In this document: one piece after another, positions 12,201-24,360 of the stretch
Layout of the letters: each line of letters starts with the position of its first letter
How positions within the stretch are numbered: the first letter of the stretch is position 1
Assembly (NCBI GenBank): GCA_037127255.1
Contig: JBANSL010000002.1
Coordinates: forward strand, 94,146,519-94,210,518
DNA: 64,000 bases
Source of the DNA: Persicaria tinctoria
Lineage: Eukaryota; Streptophyta; Magnoliopsida; Caryophyllales; Polygonaceae
Reading direction: 5' to 3'
Notes under the pieces: model-generated
Databases searched by the model: none
Told to the model about the DNA's origin: nothing
Seen by the model: the letters and a program-made list of their open reading frames with translations, nothing else
Program-made: the position numbers and the translations under genes

Positions 12201-15200
12201 AATTAACATATTGAGTAGTACAATAATAACTCGTCGATTGCTTTTCAATTCCTTAAAGATGAGTTTAGTATATTTTTCTGTAGACTACATCAAGATTTTA
12301 TTAATGGTTGATGTGGATTTTGTACAGTACTAAAGATTGTAAGACAGATGTGAGATGTCACACATCATATATTCACAAGGAGTAAAAGACAGTAAAAAAA
12401 AAGAAAGGGGAAATAAGCAACCTATAGAATAAAAGGAAATATTTTCTTCAATTATCTCTGTCATTTAATTAGGGCAGAAGTTCTGTAGGGCCAATAAGAA
12501 GCCTTTTGAGCACCCTAAGTCATATGACATCTACCAAGGTTTCACATTACCTCGAAATAGAGTGCTCTGTCTGTCAATGTCAGTGTTCCAGGCCATGCCA
12601 TCTTATCATCCCACAATAAAACAAGCTCCAACCTATGAGAGCTAGTGCATAATACTCTCTCTGATTGGAAATATGGATTTTCTGGAATCTTGAAGGATTT
12701 ATTATGCTCATGAACTCTGCATTGCATAAAGAGACCATCAGCAAGAAAAGCCAATATTATTGAATAGTGAATGATGCATTTGGTGAACAATTTTTTTTTT
12801 AAGTAAAAATGAATATGGAAAATAAACTAAATGAGAGAAGATGCTTACTGCAGTATTTCCTGAATATATGATGACCAGGTGCTGAAGGAAATGCCTCTTC
12901 CATCTCTAGTGAGAGCCTTGAACAGGTTATGTACAGTTGGCCGATCAGCCACACCAGAAACAGCTGGTGCAATACGAATGAAAGCCTCCTTTCCCACAAT
13001 CTTTGACTTCTTCACCAAACCAAATAAATACATAAATGAGACGTGATGCAGTAAATCCTTGGAGACAATCCATAGTGAATATACAAAATGCACTAAGTAT
13101 AGTAATGATAACCCTAATCTAGCGGTAGTATAAGAAGAACTTAATGAAGACATGCACATGACTTTTTACATGAAAAAACTGATTAAAAAAAGTGAACTAG
13201 GAAACCATGAAGATGAGCTGCACTTTCACGAAACTTCATATTGGGTTTATGTGGCATATCATGCAGAAATATTAAGGCAAATTAGAATAGAGCAACAAAT
13301 GATAGTTACCATTATCTCCTTTAGAGAAGCCATTTCTGAAGCATTATCCTGTGAGTTAGTATTCAGGTTCTCTTCATAAGGATTCTCCCAGGCAAGCATT
13401 GTAATGAATATCAGTTTCTGGAATACTGGATCCTGCTTGAATTGCAAATAAAGGGAAGTGAATAGAAGAAGTACATTCAGAAATCTGAAGCCAGGAAAAA
13501 AATGTTATTTTGCAAAGTCCAATTTAAATATCATAGCAGATAATTGTTAGTGTGTGAACCATTATAAGAGCATCTTGTATCACGATAAATTTGCAGGATT
13601 TCTATCAAGACGTTCAACACCGTTTAGAAGGATGCAAGGAAAAGAAGTGACTGAAAGCTAGAAGCGAAGGATGTCATAGTTTTTACAACTGGTGAATCCA
13701 AACAAGAGAGAGCAAAGCCACAGACAAACAGGACGGTGAAGAAAGCAACTCAATGTCTCAATCTGGAAAACATTTTTTAGCTGTTTTGTTCATAATTAAT
13801 AAAAGTAAAACAGCTCCAAGCTAGCCAATAAAGACAATAATTATGGATGGGTATGGAGCCAAACCTTGAGATAAACATGAATATCTGAATTGTCTCTCGA
13901 TAAAAACCTGAAACAACAAAACTCCACGAAATTACGAGCATCGTTGTGCATTGGAGGCGGCACAACAGCTTGAAATATTTTCTGCATTTTCTTTCCGGAC
14001 AATCCATTCATCCTGCATCATGAACTCCTCCATGTTACTAATAATAAACTCTCCTCATCAAAATGGTCAGTAGTCCAGGAAAGGCATAAGAACCTGCCGA
14101 TATGGCATATAAAACAAAACACTATGACAATCTATCTTCACATTCCATATATTTTTCAATAAATAATCCAGTTTATAATACATATTATCAAATGATTCCT
14201 ACTGACTTGAATCATGTAAACACATGGGTGCTGGCATAGGACTTCAAATATAGAAATATACATATCTTCTTCTTTTTTTATCTAACTGGTAATCAAGTAT
14301 TCTAATATAATCATTCTGCAACAATGGTAGCCTGAAAGAAAATTTCCCCCCTTCTGTCACAAGATTTACACGTTATTTCACATAGAAGAACGTCCTGAAC
14401 AATATTTTCGCTATAGGAGTCTATGGAAGACTCAAGCCAGTCACCCAAACCTAAATAAAGAAAGCAAACAGCACTTTTGTTTCTTTTCACATATTAACTA
14501 GCACATACAACACTTTCTTAATTTAATATATCTGCATGTGCTGAAATTAGAATATTTCTATGAATGAATAATACTCTTCTGAGCTATCTTAGTTATTACA
14601 ATACATAGGTACTTTGTTTTCACAGAGATCATGATTAGACTGAGACAATAAAATGATTTTTATGCTGATCCTGAAAAGGCATAATGCAGAGGTAGCACAT
14701 CTTCAACAAGCTATTTTACCTGCTGAATCGTTCAATTGAAATAATAGCAGCCAAGGACAGTTTTCCATTTGGTGTTTCAGCCCGAATAGTCTTTTCAGTA
14801 ACAAGTGCCTCATCATCATCATCATTTGGATCGAAATCTTCTTCTGGGAGCGGTTTTTTAGTTTTCACTAATGGAGATCTCACTTCATTAATAAAGCTAT
14901 GGGTCTTTGATAGAAGTGAATTCAGCTTTCCTTGCACAACATCTAGAGGGCGAAAACAGTCAATAAAAACAATACCATCAGAACCTATTCAACATACACC
15001 GTGGATGGCTAAAATCATTGAGCACATCATCAAAGTGGTTGAGAATTTTTTTAAAAATGTTTATTTTATTTTCCTGATTATTTGAAAAATTTTAGATTTC
15101 TGATGACAAAATAAAGGCATGGAAAGGTATAAGTTGATAAACATGTCATGCCATACAAGCAAAGAAAATAGGTCATTTTGCAAGATCCCTTTCCATTTAA

Positions 15201-15923
15201 CCCACATTTTTATCAAATTGGGGCATCATAAAATTTAGGACCACCAAAGCATGAAAGAACACCCCTTGTAACAACACAAAGAAAATCGAAACAACAAATA
15301 GAACGACTTCAATCTGTTATCTCTGTATTTCCTCTATTTTGTTAGATGTTATTGTTATCTGCAACAGAAACGCAATTCAATCAATAAGGTCAATCTATAT
15401 GAGCATATTTTCACAAAGGCAGGGTTACCAGATATTCAATCTGACCACTTCAACTTCATCACATAGTCCAAACTCCAAACTCTTATGATTATTTATATAC
15501 TCCTTTCGCATGAAGTGTCGTTTGACTGCAGATTTGAAGTTCATAAACAAGCTTACAAAGCACAACAAGTCGAAGTTGTGTTAGTGTAAGCATGGAAAAC
15601 CTAATCAAAGGTTCCAACACTCCATGAATTTTTTAATCCCTGGCCTCCGGAAATTTGTCATTTTCACTTCGCAATTAGTTTAAGTAAACAAATATGTATA
15701 TTTGACCAAATAAAATAAAGAGAAAAAGCAGCTAACAAGTATAATTAGGTCAAAACTCACTGAGATCGAAATCCTTTAGATTCAGGCTGCCGGTCAAGGA
15801 CAGGCCTCCTGGAAGCTTGAAGGAGAAATTTCTTTCCGAAGGATCGCTTGCGGAAAATCGGATTTTGCTACTGCGAAATTGCGAAATCGGTTGTCTGTTC
15901 AGCTGTGACAGGTTGACCTGCAT
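9211..15923 (-). CDS. DUF639 family protein (At1g71240-like), 823 aa
   Basis: Eleven exons, listed 5' to 3' on the minus strand: 15761-15923, 14720-14942, 13865-14012, 13310-13432, 12849-13009, 12551-12716, 11881-12017, 10564-11248, 10304-10416, 9952-10207 and 9211-9507. All junctions are GT-AG and stay in frame, giving 824 codons including the stop, close to the length I recall for At1g71240. Hallmarks are RMNGLSGKKMQKIF, FVEFCCFRFLSRDNSD, KEAFIRIAPAVSGVADRP, a GRAM-like piece MAWPGTLTLTDRALYFE, WVLEFIDVGGEMRRDIWH, and hydrophobic segments near the C-terminus (LLPFVLPTTLILVSVFML and LVLLSAGIILLTVPVKYVLA) that suggest membrane attachment. The biochemical function of DUF639 is unknown. Fragments of this gene recur at 45112-46110, 53417-53541 and 63573-63625. 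The acceptor of exon 5 (GAAG|AAGTC) is the least certain junction. Confidence 0.9.
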
Positions 15924-16525
15924 CGCTCGTGATTTCTCTGATTCAACACTTCTTCCTCTTCCTACGTTACTCTTCGTCGTTTGGAGTTGCTTCTACGATC
16001 TTCCTCTGTCTTTGGCGTCTACCGCGAAGAGAAAGAGATGGGAATTGCCTCCAAATTCCAAAAGTATCACCATTTTGTGTGGATAACAGTCACACCACAC
16101 AAGCTACACGCAACACGCCAGCGTGATTGGCTCGGAGATATTTTCCCTTTCTATTTAAAGTTTGAGACTTGACTAAACATGTTCCATATTTATTGATTTC
16201 TTTATGATAAAAAAAACTAATTATCAACACAAAATAATATAAACTATTTCAAATTAAACCAATCTCGTTACAGAAAAAATTTAGTTAACTTTTCGGCTAA
16301 TTTTTCAATATGTCAACTAAATGTTCGAAAATTTATTGATGTAGCATCGTATTATTAAATGCATAAGTATAATGTTTTAAAATAAAAAACTACTAATTAT
16401 CAACACAAAATGGACTATAAGGTTAATTTATTCATATAATTTGAAATCAAATTTTGTGTTGAATTATCAACATAAAATAAAATGACGCACTTGGGTGGTG
16501 GTGGTCCAAAAGAGTCTACACCACC
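15924..16525. other. 5' flank of the DUF639 gene
   Basis: Immediately upstream (higher coordinates) of the DUF639 start codon is a moderately GC-rich leader to about 16130, then AT-rich DNA. ORFs on the plus strand at 15817-16172 overlap the exon and leader and have no family resemblance. The promoter must lie here, but no individual site can be supported. Confidence 0.5.
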
Positions 16526-17121
16526 CAGTGGCGGAGCCAGGATTTTCGTCAGGGGGTGCTAACAAAAATTCGTGAATTTTTTTTTGGTGTATACTTGTTA
16601 AGAATATTTTTTTTTAAAATTAATATTGAAAAAACACTAAAATTGTGATTTTTAATGATTTTTTGTATTAAAATAGTTGAGAGTGACTAAAAAATTAGAA
16701 GAGTGTTCTCAAAAAAAAAAAAAAGAGAAACAAAAAATATAGAAACAAATCACAAATAAATGCTTTTAAAACAATGTTGAAATAAAAGTTTAAATGTATA
16801 ATGTAAATATAAATATGATATTTTTTAATGAAATAGTTGATAGAAACAAAAATTATAGAGAGAAATCAAGAAGAATTGATGTTATAATAAAACAAAGAAA
16901 AAGTGAAGAACTTGATAATTGAACCTAAAGACCTTTTAATTCTCCTTCCTTTCTTCATTATTTCCTTTACCACTTGGGCTAGATAGCATTGTTGTTTCAA
17001 ATATCATTTAAAGATCTTATAATACCTTAAATATACTAAATATATGCAAAAATTTATTTTACTTTTTTGTATTTTTTTTCCCGGCTAGGGGTGTGCTCGA
17101 GCACCCCTAGCTCCGCCACTG
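16526..17121. mobile_element. hAT-like non-autonomous element, 596 bp
   Basis: The inverted ends are CAGTGGCGGAGCCAGG on the left and CAGTGGCGGAGCTAGG when the right end is reverse complemented, 15 of 16 identical. The interior is AT-rich and non-coding. I could not find an 8-bp target duplication (ACACCACC against TCCGATGC), so the class is inferred from the ends only. Confidence 0.7.
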
Positions 17122-17773
17122 TCCGATGCAAATCGGGTTTTGGATCAATCGGGCTACCGGTCATTCCGAGTTCATCCCGAGTACGGGTCGACCCAACGAG
17201 TCAAAAACTAGAACTTTTTAAAGACTTTTTAAAAATATTAAAATTTTATCAAAATTAAATTGTAATATAAATATGTCAAATTAAACTAAATAATATTATG
17301 ATTAAATTTATAATAATTATTATTATAATATCATTATTATATTAATATTTTAAGCATAAAAAAATCATATTTATACAAATAAGTGTTCTAAACATATTAT
17401 ATAATTATAAAATATATACGTTATTTAACCTATGAGTGACCTTAACAAACATAATTGCATGACGAATATGTGTGTGGTCAATCTAGTGTCTATGTGGCAT
17501 CTACATTGTGCTAACTCAACGGGTCGATTTTGACGCAATGGATCACCAGGCCTCGACCCTAAAAATCCCGGGTCATTCGGGTTCGGATCGATTTCGGGTC
17601 TAAAACGGGTTCAAACCCGTAAAATTACCGGACGTACGGATCGAATTTTTCGAATCAGGTCATATTTTTACAGGTCTATTTCAATTGACAAAATAAAACA
17701 AGATCAAAACATCGAAACAACAATACATTTATGTTGAGTGAGCCCTTAAAAAGGACATGAAACATCGAAAAAC
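17122..17773. other. Intergenic DNA between mobile elements
   Basis: It begins with a stretch rich in CGGGT and CGGGTC words (17130-17200), followed by AT-rich DNA and another such stretch at 17517-17660. These GC clusters look like a decayed repeat, but no terminal structure was found. Confidence 0.4.
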
Positions 17774-17785
17774 AACAATACATTT

Positions 17786-19032
17786 TTTTTTTTTTTTGAT
17801 TAGGTAAAAATTCGATGGCCAGACAGGTCTGGCTCATCGAGAGGCCGACAGAGTCGGCAGACGGCGAAACGTCGAGCATACAAACTAAAGTAAAAACGGT
17901 GCAATACAAAAGTGACAACTAAACAACCCCTGACGAACAAACGAACCTAACCAAGAAGAGCAGAGAACAACACGGACAAACCCCGGAGCCAAGCGCCACC
18001 AAGCGATGACACCGCTGGCCAGCGGTACATCAGGAGTCCCTCCTGTGGGCGATGTAGACGAACCTCCAAGGAAATTTCCGGAATACGGAGTCGCCTCGAT
18101 GCACACCGCCACGACCCCAGCTAGACCCGACACCGGACACAAGAGTCCCTACTCAGACTAGGACCGTCAAGAACACCCGGAACCGTCGCCAAGAGCCACC
18201 CTGTATATAACGCACCAAAAAACCCTTACGGGAGATTGTCAGGACCCTTACGGGTGAGTTACTCATACCCTTTCGGGTTTTTGTTTTGTTTTTTTTTTTC
18301 CAAATAAATTTCCACAACCTTGGGCCCGAAAGACCCACCCTTGGGCCCGAAGGACCCAAACTTGGGCCCCAAAGACCCCAAAACTTGGGCCCGAAGGACC
18401 CCCAAACTTGGGCCCCAAGGAGAATACGGGGCGGGTACTCGGGTAACAAACCGGGCCCAAGGTAAATCGCTTGCCACCAGAACACAGGAAGCAAAACAAG
18501 ACACAACACATTTCGATCGGCAACACCAACAGCAGCCGCTGGCCAAGGGAGACCACCAGCGTCGGCAATACCGCGAGGCGCACAAAAGAAAGTGGACAAC
18601 GACACCACCAAACCGACCACCGGAGCAAAGCACTGACGAGAGGGAAAGAGGCGACGAGAAGTACAAGATGAATCGAGAGCCCAGAAGCCGTCGGAAAGAT
18701 GAAATCAACGACGGCCCGAGATGGCAGACGGAACACCACTCATCCAGGAAAGAGGAGATCAGACAACGGCGAGACAGGCCGAAACAACCCCGTCGAAGCG
18801 GAGTCGACCAACCGGCACGAGGATAGCAACGAGATCGACGAGAACGCCGACCCCCAAATTGACAATCGAAACGGGGATAACCAAACCCGGAAACTCAAGA
18901 TCAACCACGAACAAGGTCGATCGGAGTATGCAATAGGAGGATTGAAGATGATGATTTTCACAAAAATGGTTAGACTCTCAAATTGGGGGTTTTTCACAAA
19001 GGGCCGGGTTGTCCCCCCCCAAAAAAAAAAAA
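17786..19032 (-). mobile_element. GC-rich, internally deleted LINE-like retroposon
   Basis: A 12-bp target duplication AACAATACATTT flanks it at 17774-17785 and 19033-19044. Poly-T on the plus strand at its left end (17783-17797), preceded on the minus strand by ACCTAATCAAAA, matches the 3' tails of the other LINE copies, so it was retroposed in minus orientation. It is GC-rich and codes for no recognisable LINE protein; the overlapping ORFs in several frames (17885-18936) reflect composition. It contains a minisatellite at 18319-18425. I infer a LINE that keeps both ends but has lost its coding core, or an unrelated transcript mobilised by LINE machinery. Confidence 0.7.
18319..18425. repeat. 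Minisatellite, about five units of about 20 bp
   Basis: The unit is approximately CTTGGGCCCGAAGGACCCAA with small changes and spacer-length differences between copies. Frames through it read as repeating Gly-Pro-Lys-Asp-Pro or similar, which explains some of the long ORFs here. Confidence 0.85.
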
Positions 19033-19069
19033 AACAATACATTTACACTTACATGTACTATACACTTAC

Positions 19070-21058
19070 TTTTTTTTTATTAGGAAATAATTTGGGCAGA
19101 AACCTACCTAAGTGCATCCAAACGGATGAGATCCATAAGATCTGGGTTAGAATTAATATTACTCCCCATGGCAGAGTGGCCAAGGTGTGCAACCTTGTCA
19201 GCCACTCTATTGCCAGCTCGGGGAACATGAGAAAAGACCACCTTCCTCATGCATTTTATGAGGGACTGTATATCTGACATGATTAATTCGATTTCCCATG
19301 GGCATTTTGTTTTGTTTTGTAGATAATCAATAATAATTTTTGAGTCACCTTCAATCGTTATATCCTGAATTCTGAGTTTGTTGATTTCACTAATACCTAA
19401 CCTAAGAGCTAGAGCCTCAGCCATTAGGGGGGATGCGTTACTGAGTTTCATAGCAGCTATCTGGAGAGGAGTTCCTCGCCAGTCTCGTATAATGACATCG
19501 GCACTACTGTCACCCGACAGTAATGAAGAGCCATCAAAGTTCAGTTTCAATTCCTTATAGGGTGGTTTTTTCCATTTTTGCCTATTGGACTTCCAGTTTG
19601 ATTTTTTGGATGAGTTTGTATTGTTTGGGTGTTCTTGGCAAACTGTATCAATCGTGCACACAAATGAACACGCCTTCCGCCAAGATTCAATTTGTTGGTC
19701 GCAAAAACACTCAATGGTTGTTGATGCCGCTGGCGCTTGGTTTCGAAAGGTGGCACCATTCCTAAAATACCAAATGGCCCACCAACTTGTGACAATGTTT
19801 TGAATTTTATCTTTTGCCAGTTTCTTGATCCAAGCCAGAATCAAAGTCATGTCCCGACTCCTCTGGACATGTTGTTGTAATTCCCTTCGTTCAACGCCAG
19901 ATAGGAATTTGTTAGTGAGATTTGGATAGCATTCCAGCAGTATATGTAGGGGTGGGCACAAATCCCGCAAATCCCGGATCCGTCCCGGGCCCGTCCCGGT
20001 CCCGTCCCGTAAAAATGATGCGGGACGGGACGCGGGACGACCCGACGGGATCCCGCAAATCCCGTCCCGCACACACATATAATAATAATTATTATTATTA
20101 CTAATAGTATTAGTATTATTATTATTATAATATTATTAATAGTATTAGTATTATTATAATAATACTAATAATTATTATTATTATTAGTATTATAATAATA
20201 ATAATAATAATATTATTAATTGTATTATTATTATTATTATTATATTAGGATATAATAATAATAATAATAATAATAATGTGTATATATAATTATAATAATA
20301 ATATAATAATATTATAATAATAATAATGTAATACTATATATATATATAATATTGGGATATAGAGTATGCATTATAGTATATCTATATCTATATATATATA
20401 GTTTGTATATATATTACATACGTAAACACTGTAATATATATATATACTACGTACTGTAATTTAGTCATATACAGATACACACTACATCCTCCACAGTAAG
20501 GCCATATATATACACACTGCATCGGTGTTTATGTACATGTACACACGTATATATGCGTACGAATATATGAGAACCTTTAAAATATAAAAAAATTATACAT
20601 ATATATGTATTACGCCTTTGAGAATCGCAATATATTTATGAAAAAAATAAGTTTTTTTAATAATTTTTTTATGTGAGGGACAAGGCCCGTCCCGTCCCGG
20701 TCCCGTCCCGGTCCCGGTCTTGTCCCGCAAAAATTACGCGGGACGACCTCCGTCCCGTCCCGTCCCGTCCCGCGCCCACCCCTAAGTATATGTATATCAT
20801 CTTCGTTGTGGTCATTGCAGATTTGGCAAGTCGTAGGCACAGGGACACCCTTATTTGCCAACCTGACCTTTGTAGGCAGGCCCAAGAGGGTTATTTTCCA
20901 AAGGAAATTCTTATTTTTAGGAGGTACATTCAGCTTCCAAATCCAAGAAAACACATCATTGTTATTTCTTGTCTCGTTTGTCAACATCTTATATGCTAAC
21001 GAGGTAGTAAACCAACCTTTCTTATCTGGCCACCAGTATAGCCTGTCTCGTTTGTCTT
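19070..21058 (-). mobile_element. 5'-truncated L1-type LINE, split by a hAT MITE
   Basis: A 12-bp target duplication CTATACACTTAC flanks it at 19058-19069 and 21059-21070, with the 3' poly-T at 19070-19078. The minus strand first encodes the zinc-binding RT-associated domain (DRLYWWPDKKGWFTT, WKLNVPPKNKNFLWKI, CQICNDHNEDDIHIL), then the tether and RNase H domain (LKLNFDGSS, PLMAEALALRLGI, IEGDSKIIIDYL, CPWEIELIMSDI, NRVADKVAHLGH, LMDLIRLDALR). The RT and endonuclease parts are absent because of 5' truncation at integration. A hAT MITE (19947-20784) interrupts the reading frame between these two parts. Confidence 0.93.
19947..20784. mobile_element. hAT-type MITE inserted in the LINE, 838 bp
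   Basis: The ends are TAGGGGTGGGC and its mirror GCCCACCCCTA. The 8-bp duplication AGTATATG lies at 19939-19946 and 20785-20792. Subterminal regions are packed with GTCCCG / CGGGAC words on both sides, and the centre is a long run of AAT/ATT repeats with self-complementary stretches (20080-20300). GC-rich short words near the ends could be transposase-binding sites; that role is inferred from hAT elements in general. Confidence 0.92.
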
Positions 21059-21788
21059 CTATACACTTACATTTTACCCACACGATGCATGTTTTATTTG
21101 AAAAAAAACAACAATAAATATTATTGAGTAAGCCCTTAAAAAAGGATAAATATTTTACCAGGCCATAAGTTTTTTTTAGAATGGTTCAAATCTATCTAAA
21201 TACATCTTAGTCAATTCTATCATTTGCTCAGAGTTTACCATCTACTTAGATTATCCCCTTATTAATTTAAAAAAAAAGGGTTTAATTAATACTCTATGGG
21301 CTTGCCGACACCCCTTAAATCCCTTCTCATAAAATCATTAATATTGACCAATGTAGCTCATAACCGCCCTATAGAAGTTATATGCTGTTTCTTATGAGAA
21401 AGTAATGTCATTGTCACATATATTATATACTAGGTTAGGCGTCGCGCGCTTATGCGCGCGGTCTATTCGTATTTAGATTGCAAATGTTACGTTTTATATA
21501 TGTGTAAATATTCATATGTGCAAATAAGTATGATTGAGTTATTTTCCATATAAATTAATTTTTATAGTAATAAAAACAATAATTATATCATTATAAGAAA
21601 CTGGAAGGATAGTCTTTTAAAAAAATTCATCAAAGCAGTAATAATGATGACTTTCAATTAAAAAAAATAAAGAAGGGTAGTCTTTTAAAAAGTTTATTAA
21701 TTAAAACACAAAAGAAATCCAAAACTATAGATTTCGGAAATCATGATCATTAAACATAAAAAAATGATATAATAATAATAATAATAAT

Positions 21789-21820
<32 letters not shown>

Positions 21821-22750
21821 ATCTAATTAAAAATATAAAATCGGTTTAATTTGAGAAAAGCTTAAAGTTACAACTCGGGTACCTAAATTAAAAATACAAA
21901 GTATAGTTGATTTGAGAAAATCTTGATATTGTAACTTGGATAGTTTAATTAAAAATATAAAATAGAGTTGATTTGAGAAAAGTTTCAAGTTGTAATTTGG
22001 TAATTTTAAGAAAAAAATATATAGTTAGGTGAAATTGATGAAATATGACAATTTATAATTTTGAAAAGACATAAAAAGGACCTTGAAATAAAAAAAAAAA
22101 ATTAATATTTTTAAATTCAAACTTTTAAGGGTAAAAAAGACATTTTATAAAAAAGATGAAAATTACTTAAAAGGAAATTGTTAATATAAGATGATAATAT
22201 AATTTATGAGGGCAAAATAAGTATTTTTTACCCAAAAAACAATTAAAAATTACAAATGGGAAGTTTTCATATGTACATATGATTGAGTTATTTTTCCATA
22301 TAAATTAAATTTTATAGTAATAAAAATAATAATGGTATCATTATAAGAAACTGAGAGGATATTATTTTAAAATTTTCATCAAAGTAGAATGATGTCTTTC
22401 AATTAAAAAAAATAAAGAAGGGCATACTTTTTAAAAGTTTATGGCAAATTTGCTAAAATAACCCCTTTGGGTGAAACCCTTGCACGTCTAACCCCATCTG
22501 GAAAAAATTTGCAGAATTTCGGATATCCGGTTTTTTGGTTCAACCGGTAGCCCGTTGCAAAGAGAAAGGGATCTGAGGCGGGCGAGAAAGGAGGGAGAAG
22601 GAAGGGAATCGAGGCGCGGCGCAGGCGGAGGCGGAGGGCTCAGTGGGAGGGCTCCGGGCTCCAGGCTCAGTGGGAGGCGCCGCGATGATGCCCCGTCTCC
22701 CCTCTCGGGGCTCATCTGCCTCCTTTGTCTCCCCTCTCCTGATTTGAGCA

Positions 22751-23600
22751 ATGGAGGCGCCGATCGGCACTGTGCTCCTGGATCCCCATCGCTCGCTCTC
22801 GCATCCTCCCGCGCTCAGCTCTGAACAGGTACGCTCTTCTTCCCGCGATTCCATCTCTTCTCTCTTCTCCTTCTTCAGGCAATGTCGACTCATCGATTCC
22901 ATTCTTCTTCTCTGCTCCTGGATCCGAGATTTCGGGTTAGGGTTTCAGGTTAGGGATTTTAATTGAATGTGTTGTTGACTGGTTGCAGTTGCGTAGGGTG
23001 GCTCATCAAGGTTGTGTAAATCGTATACGTTTAATGCCACAAAATCCTCACATATGTGCATCTTGGAGTGACAGTGGTTTTGTTCAGGTAAAGTTTACAT
23101 CTTATTGCCATTTTTGTTTTAGATCTATTACAGTTGTGAATAGCATAACATCTTCTAAAATGCTTATTGAGTCTAGTTTGTATTGATGGCATGACATCTT
23201 CTGATATTGTGTTTTACTTGCATACTTAAGCCTTGAGGTTCTTAGTTCATCAAATCTGAAGCAAGTGAAAAATTATGTTGTGGTGTAATGATCTGTAGGT
23301 GTGGGACTTTAGTTCTCATCTCAAGTTCCTAGCAGAGTCAGAGACAGATGCTACCCGAGGTCCAACTTCAGTTGCTAATCAGTCTCCATTGGCTGCATTT
23401 AGACACAAAGATGAGAAAGGTAACTTTCAAATGCCATCGTTGTCAGTTAAAGAGACAATTAAGTGAACTTGTTCTTGCTTCAAAATATATAAACTTAAAG
23501 AATCTAATATACTGTATGTTGACTCATCAAGTTAAGTGTTGCAGGTTATGGATATGGAGAATGATCTTCGCGCACTAATGCTTCTGGAGAAATCTAAACC
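22751..23600 (+). pseudogene. Captured fragment of GRWD1-like WD-repeat gene (exons 1-3)
   Basis: Exon 1 starts at the ATG at 22751 (MEAPIGTVLLDPHRS) and ends before a GTACGC donor near 22829. Exon 2, about 22989-23087, reads LRRVAHQGCVNRIRLMPQ then PHICASWSDSGFVQ. Exon 3, about 23299-23418, reads VWDFSSHLKFLAES and ends at the donor after ACAAAGATGAGAAAG. The order HQGCVNRIR, ICASW, VQVWDFSSHL matches plant glutamate-rich WD repeat protein (GRWD1), a ribosome-biogenesis factor. After exon 3 only a few residues (GYGYGE) remain before the reading frame ends, so the WD repeats are missing. It lies inside the Mutator-like element, so it is best read as captured sequence. Confidence 0.75.
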
Positions 23601-24134
23601 TTCACAGCTAACTATCTTCTAGTTATCACAATAACAAAAGGTACTCATGGTTTATAATTGCAAAATTCTTCTATAAAGCCTCCCTATGTGTCTAAAATCA
23701 GTTCTTTAATTTCTAGCTGAAATTGGTTATCAATTGGGCTATATCATCAAATCAAAGTTTACTTGTTATATTATGAATTGAGATTGGAAAATATGCTAGT
23801 TTAGGAAAATATCTTGCAAGTTAAGGTCTTTGTTAACCAAACCCATGTGCGTACGTGTGTTTTGCAAACTTGCTGATGAGGAAATTTGAGGATAATGCGC
23901 CCTGTTCTTATGCGAGGTATTAGGTTTCATATTTATGTGTTTGAACTCTGTGTTTCCCCTAATATCATTTTAATATTTTATAACCTCCAAATATTCAAAG
24001 CAAATTATATACTACCAGCCAATATAATTTCAAATTATATACTACCAACCAATATAATATTTCACACCTTGATCAGAATCTTCTTTCTCCCTTCTACCTT
24101 TGTGTAGTTTTCCTTGTTAAAAAAATGATCATAT

Positions 24135-24203
24135 AGCCTATTAGCTCAATGGGAGAGCATTGTGGTCATACACAAAGATGTGGGTTCAATTCCCACATAG
24201 GCT
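24135..24203 (+). tRNA. tRNA-like sequence A (probable pseudo-tRNA)
   Basis: It folds as a cloverleaf: acceptor AGCCTAT/ATAGGCT (7 of 7 pairs), D-arm GCTC-AATGGGA-GAGC, anticodon stem TTGTG/CACAA, and T-arm GTGGG-TTCAATT-CCCAC. The anticodon loop is only six bases (GTCATA), so no standard anticodon can be assigned. The sequence belongs to a family of four in this window (with 50957-51027, 51237-51306 and 40534-40604). It lies inside the Mutator-like element. Confidence 0.6.
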
Positions 24204-24360
24204 TATTATTCATGAATCAATGCCGACTATCAAATTATGTTTAGAACAAGTCAATCCTGCTACATCACCAAATTATAGGCAGTTTCATATCAAAATAAAT
24301 CAAAAGCCAAGATACTTCATCTTCCTGTTGAATTCATCATAAGATGGGTTTTTAACACGA

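Noticed and set aside
16526..17121. 8-bp target duplication for the CAGTGGCGG element
   Set aside because: Flanks ACACCACC and TCCGATGC do not match; the element call rests on its ends alone.
18259..18936. Several overlapping long ORFs on both strands
   Set aside because: They lie in GC-rich repetitive DNA of a retroposon, overlap in several frames and reflect the minisatellite and composition.
20080..20480. AT-rich replication origin or matrix attachment region
   Set aside because: The ATT/AAT runs are part of a hAT MITE and no independent evidence supports such a role.
22488..22902. Minus-strand ORFs over the GRWD1-like first exon
   Set aside because: They are antisense shadows of a GC-rich exon and leader.
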